Below are positions 1 through 8,470 of a DNA stretch of 64,000 nt, piece by piece. Numbering within the stretch: position 1 is the stretch's first letter; the number at the start of each line of letters is the position of its first letter. This DNA is from Costus lasius (Eukaryota; Streptophyta; Magnoliopsida; Zingiberales; Costaceae). The notes beneath the pieces were generated by a model. It was not told where the DNA came from. It saw only the letters and a list, made by a program, of their open reading frames with translations, and did no database searches. Made by a program: the position numbers and the translations under genes. The DNA is taken from positions 14,598,611 through 14,662,610 of the forward strand of contig CM050453.2 in assembly GCA_027563935.2 (NCBI GenBank), given 5' to 3'.

Positions 1-75
1 GATCGCAGGTGTAGTCAAACAGTGATAACGACAATGCCAGAATGATATAAATATCAATGTTAAGTAGTACATAAG

Positions 76-987
76 TTAACCAAAACTAGGTCCTAGGGCA
101 TATACACCAACAAGGGCATGGATCACTAAACGGTCCAGTAATCCATATTGGAAGATATCCAGCAAAGATACCTCTGTATCTAAGATTCTGCAATCTTTCC
201 ATTGTGTAAGATCTATGGAGGCCTTCACAATAGTAAAACCTTCGTGACACTTGCAGTGTGGTTCGTTAGGATGGAGTTCATCCCTTTTCATAGAAATCAT
301 CGTTAGATGAAGTCCTTGTGGCCTTGTGATTTCGTTCAAGGCTATTTTCTTAAAATAAGAAACAATTTTCACAAACTTTTCATGTTGTGTCTTCTTTACC
401 AGCTCATATATCTGTTGTTTAGCTGGATAGAGAGATGGTGGGATCTTGGACTGTGAATTAGTCCATGATGAATCCATTTCCTGGTTCCATGTTTGAGTAA
501 GTATTTGAACTTCTTGTTCGAGTTTAGTTTTCTGAGTCTGTATACTCGTTATCTGCTCTTTTAGAATACCAAGCTCTTTTTCTAAAGCCGAGATTTTGAA
601 CTCTTTGGCAATATAGGCTTCAAGAGTATGAGGTTCTTGCTTTTGTATTGATGCACTGAGAGGTAATGTCTTCATATACCTTAGTGCTTGTAGATGTCCG
701 GCAAGGGTGTTCATAGCAATTAAAAACCCTGCTCCATGGTGATCTTTCCAGAGTAAGTCTAAGACCAAGTGGTCATGGCCTGTTAAGGCTGTAAAATGTT
801 TTGGAGTTCTAAAAAGATATATTTGTTCTTTTGGAGGAGCTTCTATGACTGCTTGAGCATAAGATGTTCCGTCCATATCCATAGGTTCAACTAGTAGAGG
901 TTGTAAAACCTTTTTCCCTGTCTTTTTCTTGGAAGAAGAAATATCTTGGGCTGCTGCCATTTTCTGCACAACTTCATTAGTTGTCAT
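76..987 (-). CDS. Endogenous pararetrovirus downstream ORF (P4/ORF6-like), intact
   Basis: An uninterrupted 303-aa frame begins 82 bp beyond the stop of the viral pol ORF on the same strand. This is where tungrovirus P4 or caulimovirus ORF VI would lie. Residues about 130-170 (Leu/Glu/Lys/Gln-rich) look like a coiled coil, and a CxC pair (CKCHEG) lies near residue 245. I do not see the TAV core motif, so it is not a clear translational transactivator. By position it resembles the P4 of rice tungro-type viruses, but sequence similarity is not established here. The lack of stops or frameshifts suggests a young insertion or constraint. It belongs to the minus-strand virus piece. Confidence 0.6.
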   Translation of the reverse strand: MTTNEVVQKMAAAQDISSSKKKTGKKVLQPLLVEPMDMDGTSYAQAVIEAPPKEQIYLFRTPKHFTALTGHDHLVLDLLWKDHHGAGFLIAMNTLAGHLQALRYMKTLPLSASIQKQEPHTLEAYIAKEFKISALEKELGILKEQITSIQTQKTKLEQEVQILTQTWNQEMDSSWTNSQSKIPPSLYPAKQQIYELVKKTQHEKFVKIVSYFKKIALNEITRPQGLHLTMISMKRDELHPNEPHCKCHEGFTIVKASIDLTQWKDCRILDTEVSLLDIFQYGLLDRLVIHALVGVYALGPSFG

Positions 988-1068
988 ATTGGTCTTAAAA
1001 GACGATCATATATCAATACAATATGTCATAACCTTATAGGTTATCATATATATAGTCCAAAGGACTGA

Positions 1069-2862
1069 TTATTCTGACCTTTGTAAAAGGCGTGATAAAA
1101 TGTCAGAAATGACATTATTTTTTCCTTTAATATGCTCAAAGGTGATTCTGTATGCATTGTTAATACAATGATCTATGAATGATAGCCATCTCTTTTGGGA
1201 GATACGCTTCTCATTTTTTGTATTGAAGAACTTTACGATTGCTTCGCAATCTGTTCTTATTAATATTTCTTTTTTATTTAAAAGAAATAATCTAAAAGCG
1301 TCTAAGTCATAACAAACGGCTAGGAGCTCTTGATCAATACTGCTTGTGACATTTTTCTCTCGAAATTTGCCAGAAGCATATCTATAGATAGTTTCTATTT
1401 CTATAGCATATTTATGGGTTTTACGGAGAAGGATAGCTCCCCATCCGTGTTCACAACCATCTGTTTGGACAATAAGATAATCACTGTCCAATGGTAATTT
1501 GAGCAAAGGCAGTGTTTCTACCAATTGCCTTATTTTATTAATTTGTTTATAGTCTTCATTGTTAAATTTTTTAACACCAGTCAGACTTAATTTTGAGTAG
1601 AGAGGTCCACTCAGTTTATGTAGATCCTTTAAGAAAGGCCTAGCATAATTTATTAGTCCCAAAAATTGTTGAAGACTTTTAGTATCTGTGACCTCGAAGG
1701 TTTTTATTTTAGAAGCGATATGAGGTTGGAGTTTTATGACTCCATTCCCAATTTCTACTCCTAAGTAATCAATATTTTTTCTATAAAATTGTGATTTTTG
1801 TCCTGAGACAATAATCCCATTGGTATAAAACTTTTGTAATACAAGTTTTAAATGACTTGTATGTTCTTTTTCTGATTTGCTATGTACTAGAATATCGTCT
1901 ATGTACACGCAAACAAATTCTTGATAAGGTTTAAATACCTCATCCATTTTTCTTTGGAATACTGCAGGTGCAGTTTTTAGTCCAAATGGCATAACAAGCC
2001 ATTCAAAGCTTCCTAATGGACATGTAAATGCTGTCCATGGTATGAATTCTTCTGCTATCCTGATTTGCCAGAAACCAGATTTGCAGTCAAATTTTGAGAA
2101 GAACGTACTTCCCTGTATAGAGTTTATTAACTCTGTTTTATCTGGAATGTCATAACTATCATCTTCGATATTATCATTTAGTCGACGATAGTCAATAACC
2201 ATTCTTGTTTTTCCCCGAACCTGTTCACTGTGTTTATTTACAATGAAGGCAGGAGATCTGTGAGGAGACGTACTCCTTCTTATCACATTGAGTTTTAATA
2301 AATCATCAATGTGCATTTTAAATTCAGCAATGTTTTCGTTTGTTGCTGTAATTTTCTTATTTGTAATCTGAAAATCAGGGTCTTTGATTTTCAGTGTACA
2401 AAAGAGTTTATTCTTTTCCCAATGTGCTTGGGGATCTGAACCAAAGATTTGGTTTTTCTCTAGCATTCGAATCAGGTTATCCACATCAGGATTTCCAGAT
2501 TCAATTTTTTCAAGATAATGTTCATAAACATCATCGCTATTTTCATAATCGTTATGGAATTTATTAAGAGGATTTCTTATAATCCATAAGATTTCATCAT
2601 CATCTGGTTCATTATCCTCCGGTGGAGTTAAATTACCAGTGTCAGTTTTTAAGGGTACTGGACAGGACCCTTGACAGGACCCCGGGATATCACAAGGACA
2701 CCCACCACGCTTCGCATGCGCAGAAGAGGTATAAGGAATAAGGGTATGAGGAAGGAAAAATAATCCCTCAGTTGTAAGCGTTACACCTTTATAGGAATTA
2801 ATAAGCATATTAAGACCTATAATAAATTTTGTTTTAACAAGACTTAAAGGTCTTAAAACTTT
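1069..2862 (-). CDS. Endogenous pararetrovirus pol fragment: reverse transcriptase and RNase H
   Basis: The open frame runs to 2898, but viral identity starts near 2862; the first dozen codons are not pol-like. RT motifs are clear: a VIDYRRLN block, the FDCKSGFWQI and MPFGLKTAP blocks, and the catalytic YIDD. RNase H follows, with all four acidic residues in place (TDG, DQEL, RTDCEA and ISDILSR). The enzyme copies viral pregenomic RNA to DNA. The first ~0.7 kb duplicates 7760-8470 on the other strand. Compared with that copy this piece has an extra 12-bp tandem unit near 2670, giving GSCQGSC instead of GSC. The protease is missing, so the polyprotein cannot be complete from this piece. Caulimoviridae origin is certain; the genus is not. 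Confidence 0.9.
   Translation of the reverse strand, partial: KVLRPLSLVKTKFIIGLNMLINSYKGVTLTTEGLFFLPHTLIPYTSSAHAKRGGCPCDIPGSCQGSCPVPLKTDTGNLTPPEDNEPDDDEILWIIRNPLNKFHNDYENSDDVYEHYLEKIESGNPDVDNLIRMLEKNQIFGSDPQAHWEKNKLFCTLKIKDPDFQITNKKITATNENIAEFKMHIDDLLKLNVIRRSTSPHRSPAFIVNKHSEQVRGKTRMVIDYRRLNDNIEDDSYDIPDKTELINSIQGSTFFSKFDCKSGFWQIRIAEEFIPWTAFTCPLGSFEWLVMPFGLKTAPAVFQRKMDEVFKPYQEFVCVYIDDILVHSKSEKEHTSHLKLVLQKFYTNGIIVSGQKSQFYRKNIDYLGVEIGNGVIKLQPHIASKIKTFEVTDTKSLQQFLGLINYARPFLKDLHKLSGPLYSKLSLTGVKKFNNEDYKQINKIRQLVETLPLLKLPLDSDYLIVQTDGCEHGWGAILLRKTHKYAIEIETIYRYASGKFREKNVTSSIDQELLAVCYDLDAFRLFLLNKKEILIRTDCEAIVKFFNTKNEKRISQKRWLSFIDHCINNAYRITFEHIKGKNNVISDILSRLLQRSE
2130..2862. repeat. Inverted repeat arm 1 of viral pol (partner 7760-8470)
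   Basis: Reverse-complement comparison with 7760-8470 shows near identity across the protease-RT linker and the start of RT. The differences are a few substitutions and a 12-bp tandem duplication in this arm. The arms flank about 5 kb of virus DNA, showing that two virus molecules or fragments joined head to head, as is common in integrated pararetrovirus loci. Confidence 0.85.
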
Positions 2863-3439
2863 GTTGGTGTAAAGATAAACTCTAAGCAGATGTATCATAT
2901 GTACTAATTCAGATAGGATTTATTATGCTTAATTTTTTATATAAATCTGGTTATGTCGGGACTGCCTAAGTCACCATGATTTTTAGCAACCACATAAACT
3001 AGAGGGTTAATGGCTTGGTGAGCAGAGTCTTCTGTAGACCAGGAGGGTCAAGAAAGAAGAAAGGCTTGCTAACATCCATACGACATGATGTTTACATGGG
3101 TCTTAAAATCTTGGTAAAGCGACAGATACTAGAGGAAAATTAAGGCATAATAAGGTCCAGGAATCTATAGTTAGTACATATTTTTACTCCTTAGACAATT
3201 TATCTTTACACAGTACAACATCGTTCCATACATTTATACGTTAGTACCTAGTAGATCTCAATATTTGTATCTTTTGCTCACACATACTACATAATTTGGA
3301 TGAAAAGAATTTATCCTCAGAAGCCTAAGAGCTTTATACAAAATTATGCTTCAAAGCATAAAAATATTAAGATATATCGTACGGTTCTAAACCTACGGAT
3401 ATCCATAACTCTGTTAGGGTATAAGAAACTTAAATAAAG
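2863..3439 (+). promoter_or_regulatory. Viral intergenic region with candidate TATA box and leader
   Basis: This gap separates the two head-to-head virus pieces. A TATATAAAT sequence at 2938-2946 (plus strand) could be the pregenomic RNA TATA box, leaving a leader of about 470 nt before ORF1, a usual size in this family. A near-perfect 18-bp palindrome (8-bp stem, CA loop) lies at 3344-3361. I did not find the expected tRNA-Met primer-binding site (TGGTATCAGAGC), so this region may be incomplete. An AATAAA overlaps 3432-3437 just before ORF1. The orientation of 2863-2937 is unclear. Confidence 0.35.
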
Positions 3440-3922
3440 ATGGATATAAATTATCTATCTTTAAAATTATCACAAAATTATTGGGAAATACAAGCTAATT
3501 CCCAAGCAACCAAACATAAATGCTATTTTCCAAAAGAAAATGGTAGATATGTTCATCAATTACACACTGAGAATGCTCAGTTAAACACAATCATATATTT
3601 ACAAATCTCTCAGGCTGAAAGCCTTCGAGAATTTAATTATATATGTACTGAATTATGGAAAATAGTACATACAGAAATGTTAACAAAGAATATTTTGCTA
3701 AGAAATATTCATGAAAACCAGGAATACATTAAAAATCAGTATACATATCTGATTACTATGGTAAAAGAGATCGAAAGGTCTCTATTATTACAAAAACAGC
3801 TCACAGCAGAGCTTAAAGAAATATTAGATAATCTTCAAAGACAGTCAAAAATTTTTGACTATCAAACAACAAAAACAGCAGCGTTGTTAGAAAAATTACA
3901 GAAAAATTCTAAAAAATGGTAA
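3440..3922 (+). CDS. Endogenous pararetrovirus ORF1 (badnavirus P1-like position)
   Basis: An intact 160-aa frame, the first ORF of the plus-strand virus piece. It is rich in Lys/Glu/Gln/Asn, with heptad-like leucines from about residue 90 on, and has no recognisable domain. Badnaviruses and tungroviruses carry a small protein of about this size at this place, of unclear, virion-associated function. The stop overlaps the start of the next ORF by seven bases (ATGGTAA), which suits translation by leaky scanning or re-initiation from one polycistronic RNA. Assignment rests on position and size. Confidence 0.6.
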   Translation: MDINYLSLKLSQNYWEIQANSQATKHKCYFPKENGRYVHQLHTENAQLNTIIYLQISQAESLREFNYICTELWKIVHTEMLTKNILLRNIHENQEYIKNQYTYLITMVKEIERSLLLQKQLTAELKEILDNLQRQSKIFDYQTTKTAALLEKLQKNSKKW

Positions 3923-4386
3923 TCTTGACCCAAGAAGATCCAAGATTACCTAGAATGATAGATCATGATGAAGAGTATCAAAAAGCACTAGTTGAAGCTA
4001 GTAATTATTTAGATAATGCTTTGGGAATGATTTCGGATGATCCCCAAGGTGCGTCTAACATAAGATTTGTTAGACAAAATAATTTTATAATTGCATATCT
4101 TATGCAACTAAATAAAAAATTAGATTTAATTCTTTCAAAGACATTATTAACTACTGATTCAGTAGTTAGACAACAAGAAAGTATTAAAACCTCTGCTGAT
4201 CTAATTTTTAGGCAGTATGAGATAATTCAAAAATTAGAAAATTTGTTAGCTTTACAGACTCAGCAATATCAAAACTCGATTCAAGACTTAACCAATCAAT
4301 TAAGTCGAGTATTACAAATGTCTTCAGGTCATACTGAAACATCTCAAGCATCTACTTCCAGAAGACAACCTAGAAGTACCCAATGA
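3916..4386 (+). CDS. Endogenous pararetrovirus ORF2 (virion-associated-protein-like)
   Basis: An intact 156-aa frame. Residues about 60-130 look strongly coiled coil, and the C-terminal 20 residues are Ser/Thr/Arg/Gln-rich and basic. That layout matches the second small ORF of badnaviruses and the virion-associated proteins of caulimoviruses, which have a coiled-coil N part and a basic nucleic-acid-binding tail. The last four bases (ATGA) are shared with the start of the next ORF, the arrangement typical of badnavirus ORF2/ORF3. No lesion seen. Confidence 0.6.
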   Translation: MVILTQEDPRLPRMIDHDEEYQKALVEASNYLDNALGMISDDPQGASNIRFVRQNNFIIAYLMQLNKKLDLILSKTLLTTDSVVRQQESIKTSADLIFRQYEIIQKLENLLALQTQQYQNSIQDLTNQLSRVLQMSSGHTETSQASTSRRQPRSTQ

Positions 4387-5349
4387 GTACAAGACCATTT
4401 ACGGGAACTTCTAATACTCTTACTGGTACTACAACAATAAGAGAAAATAACCAAAATGAAAGGTTATCAATCAGTAATCCCATCCCAAATCTCTTAAATA
4501 GGATTTTTGATGGACAAGGGATTCCAGCACAAGTCTTAGAAGAAGTTGTTGATATAGATCAACAATTTGAGGCTTATCAAAATAATAGACTACAAATATT
4601 ACGTCCTCAACTCCTTTATAGGACTGGACCTTTAAACCTTAGAACTCAACTTCTAAGAATAACCCATGAAGAACATCTTTTTGTCACAACAGAACCAAGA
4701 AATCTTAAGATAATTTCAAGAGATTCTTTAAACAAATTAAAACAATCTGGAAAAACATTAGCCCATATAGGCATGATTGTTATTTCAGTAAAAGGACTAG
4801 CACGCAAGAAGCTAGGAACAAAAGTATTAATTGCAATCCTTGACAAAAGATGGAAATCTGATGCAAGGAAAGCAATTATTGCTTGTATGGAAGTTGATAT
4901 GACTGAAAATAAGGGTATTTTTTTACTGTGCCCCAGATTTTCTCATAAGTATTAAAGACTTAGGAGAATTAGAAATTGGTATCCAAACACGTGGATATGA
5001 AGACTTTTCTGGAGATTCTAATCTTCTTATAGGATTAGGATTTTTGGGAAAATTAATAAATAATTCTAATACTGGATATAAGTTATATATATCTTCTGTA
5101 ATAGATGCCTTAGCCAGTAAAGGAATAAAAATGATAAAACCTATGGCCATCTCCCCAGATGACTTAGGAGGTCTAGATTGGAATATCTCCAAAAATCTAG
5201 ATTGTGAATAAATGCTTATTCCTGAAGATAGTATTATGTTCAAAAATTCAGATGATACATATAATTTGAGATTTTCAAATTATAAAAAGAAACAAACTCA
5301 TAATGATAATGAGGCTTCAACATCAGGATTAGAAAAATTCCTAGAATAA
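4383..5349 (+). pseudogene. Endogenous pararetrovirus movement protein ORF, frameshifted
   Basis: The first frame (4383-4955) has movement-protein features of the 30K superfamily as seen in Caulimoviridae: a long hydrophilic start, then a core with beta-rich stretches (HIGMIVISVKG, TKVLIAILDKRW). At a run of seven T (4917-4923) similarity moves to the +1 frame. That frame continues through IGIQTRGYEDFSG and LLIGLGFLG to an in-frame TAA at 5209-5211, then on to a second TAA at 5347-5349. The copy therefore has at least one frameshift and one premature stop. The terminal TAA overlaps the next ATG as TAATG, suggesting the movement and coat proteins are separate ORFs rather than one polyprotein. 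Confidence 0.7.
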
Positions 5350-7022
5350 TGATACTAGAAGAAAATAGCCTTGTAGTATCTAAAGAATTAGACTTTACAT
5401 TTGAAGAAATAATAAGTCTAGAAATTAAGCTTATTAATAAAGGATTATTACTTAATTCTCATAAGCTTGTCTTTGATGCTGAAGGAAATATTCGAGTCTG
5501 GCATGGGCCTCAAGAGCCCCAAGACTTCGAATTTAAAGAAGAAGAAGAAATAATAAATTCCTTCTTAGACACCATAAATGACTTTGAAGAATTCTTTGAT
5601 GACGATTCTCAAAGTGTACAAAGTATACCTCAAAACTTGATGGATACAATAATGACTGGCCAAGAACCACAAGCCAGTAATACTACACCAGTATATAATA
5701 ATCCAGTACAGGCAGTAGCTTTAACAAGTACAGCTCAGCCTAGTACTTCACATATAAGAAACTATACTATAGGACAACCTCCTCAAGAACCTTATACTCA
5801 GTATGAAGGCGAACGAGAAAATATTAGAATTAGAAGTAAAAGATTACCTTTAGAAACAATAGACAAAAGGAAGCTCCTAGATGAAGGAAGAATTCTTAAT
5901 CTAGCAGCTCATGACCCACAAACATGGAGCACAGTTCTTGATAACTGGGCCTCTATGGTTTCTATGAAAGTAACAGAAATAGATGGAAACTTTTCTGCTG
6001 AAGAAATGTATTCTTATCTAGAAAATTTCTTAGGAGAAACTGCTAGAGCCATGTGGGAATCTTACAAATTAAACTGTCCTACAGACTTTCAGCAAGACAT
6101 TTCATTAGGGGTGAATCCATATAACTTCACCAACAGAATGAAAATCATGATATTAGGATCAAATCCTAATATGGGATTTAATACCCAACAGAAAGAAGCA
6201 ATTCGTAAGCTTGAAATCATCCAAATTAAAAATTGGAAATATATTAAGCCCTTTTTGCAAGATTATCTTTATTATGCTTGCAAAGCAGGTGGATACCATG
6301 ACCAAGCTTTAGGAGAACAGTTATTTTTAAAATTACCAGCTCCTATTGGCCATGAAATACATCAAGCCTGGAATAATGATCCAGAGAAATCACAGTTGTC
6401 TCTTGCTATGAATAATATTACTACCAGAATACAATTTATCATTGATAAATTAGTAGAAAGATGCACCCGACTGAAAGGTGACCATCATTTAAAAGGTGAA
6501 TTTAGTTTCTGTAACAAAATTTATACACCTCAAACATATGTTAAAGACGATATTAAACAAAAGAAGAAACCTAAAAAGGGTAAATCTTCTAAAAAATATT
6601 TTCTCCGAAAATCTTCTGCAAAGAAACTCTATCTTGCTAAAGAAAAGCATGTTAGGAAATATAACCCTAAACAGGATTATAAAAATAAACTTTCATGTTT
6701 TACTTGTGGAAGTCAAAATCACTTAGCATGAGACTGTACTAAGAGACAAAATTTGTATAGCAAACAATCAATTCTTGTTGATTGTGTTCAAGAAGATCTA
6801 CTTCATGTAGATGAGTATATTTCTGATATAGAGTCAATATATAGTATTGTCTCTATTCCAGACAATAATTATGGACCAGATTCAGATAGTGAATTAGAAG
6901 AATTCACTACTGATCTATTATCTAAATCAGACCGGCTCCAATCTCCTTTTAGAACTGAACATCTGTCCGAACCTCTTCTTGATAAATTAGATATGTTAAA
7001 ACCATATCTAGATCGGTTATAA
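5349..7022 (+). pseudogene. Endogenous pararetrovirus coat protein ORF with stop in zinc knuckle
   Basis: The N part is acidic (EEEEI, DDDSQS) and the centre has the conserved Caulimoviridae capsid region. A Lys-rich stretch (KKKPKKGKSSKK) leads into a CCHC zinc knuckle beginning CFTCGSQNH. A TGA at 6729-6731 interrupts the knuckle before its last Cys. The same frame then continues with an acidic tail (6732-7022), as expected for a capsid precursor trimmed at both ends. The TAA at 7020-7022 overlaps the ATG of the pol ORF (TAATG). So this copy has one nonsense lesion; capsid identity is well supported. Confidence 0.8.
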
Positions 7023-8470
7023 TGCATATGGATAAGCCTCCATATCAAATTATGACTCCTAAAGTTATGCCAATTCATGAACATAATTGGAGTCCAAGAC
7101 GCGGTAGCCAAGATCATGCTTGTATATATTGTTTCAAATATCCAAGCTTAAATCTTCGTTACCAATGCATTATCTGCTCTATAGAAGCTTGCCGTTATTG
7201 TCTTGAAAAACAGCAAGTATCTTTACCTAGTTCTAGTCAACCTGTTCCTCAAAAAACAACAGGGCCTACAAGAACAGAAATTATAGAACTTCGAATTCTT
7301 CAATTAGAAAATGAAGTCTATAAACTCTCTCAAAGACTTGAAGAGTTAGAACAGCAAAGTCGTCAACAACTTCCTGAAAATCTTATTTTCTATGAAAATA
7401 CAGATTATAATGAAAACACAGAAAGTGGACCGACATCTAAATATGTTGAATTTCTCCATAAACCAGTACAACCTCCATGGTTATACTCAATCAAAATCAA
7501 TAGTATTATCCAAATTTCAAACTGGAAACTGGAAATACCTGCTTTAATTGATACAGGTTGTAGTAATACAATCTTAGACATGGATTTAGTACCACAAAAG
7601 TATCATGTAAAACTTGATCATTCTGATAAGTTTTACGCTAAACAAATGGATGGTAAATTATTCTTGTATGAATATATTTTAGCCAAACATAAGCTTTCCT
7701 TTTCCCTAGGAAATGCTCATCATACTCCTCCAACTTACATTGGACGAATTTGTTTAAGACCTTTAAGTCTTGTTAAAACAAAATTTATTATAGGTCTTAA
7801 TATGCTTATTAATTCCTATAAAGGTGTAACGCTTACAACTGAGGGATTATTTTTCCTTCCTCATACCCTTATTCCTTATACATCTTCTGCGCATGCGAAG
7901 CGTGGTGGGTGTCCTTGTGATATCCCGGGGTCCTGTCCAGTACCCTTAAAAACTGACACTGGTAATTTAACTCCACCGGAGGATAATGAACCAGATGATG
8001 ATGAAATCTTATGGATTATAAGAAATCCTCTTAATAAATTCCATAACGATTATGAAAATAGTGATGATGTTTATGAACATTATCTTGAAAAAATTGAATC
8101 TGGAAATCCTGATGTGGATAACCTGATTCGAATGCTAGAGAAAAACCAAATCTTTGGTTCAGATCCCCAAGCACATTGGGAAAAGAATAAACTCTTTTGT
8201 ACACTGAAAATCAAAGACCCTGGTTTTCGGATTACAAATAAGAAAATTACAGCAACAAACGAAAACATTGCTGAATTTAAAATGCACATTGATGATTTAT
8301 TAAAACTCAATGTGATAAGAAGGAGTACGTCTCCTCACAGATCTCCTGCCTTCATTGTAAATAAACACAGTGAACAGGTTCGGGGAAAAACAAGAATGGT
8401 TATTGACTATCGTCGACTAAATGATAATATCGAAGATGATAGTTATGACATTCCAGATAAAACAGAGTTA
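7022..8470 (+). pseudogene. Endogenous pararetrovirus pol, 5' half (protease and start of RT), truncated
   Basis: The frame begins at the ATG overlapping the coat-protein stop. Residues 30-65 hold a Cys-rich cluster (CIYC, CIIC, CRYC) that could bind zinc. A coiled-coil stretch follows, then an aspartic protease with LIDTGCSNTILD at about residue 178. Then comes the start of RT, ending in the PDKTEL motif. Viral sequence stops at 8470; the next 36 nt to a stop at 8506 come from an unrelated repeat, so the RT catalytic core is absent. Bases 7760-8470 duplicate the minus-strand piece in inverted orientation. Confidence 0.85.
7760..8470. repeat. Inverted repeat arm 2 of viral pol (partner 2130-2862)
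   Basis: Plus-strand arm of the viral inverted repeat. It lacks the 12-bp duplication of the other arm and is cut abruptly at 8470, where host repeat sequence begins. Confidence 0.85.
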
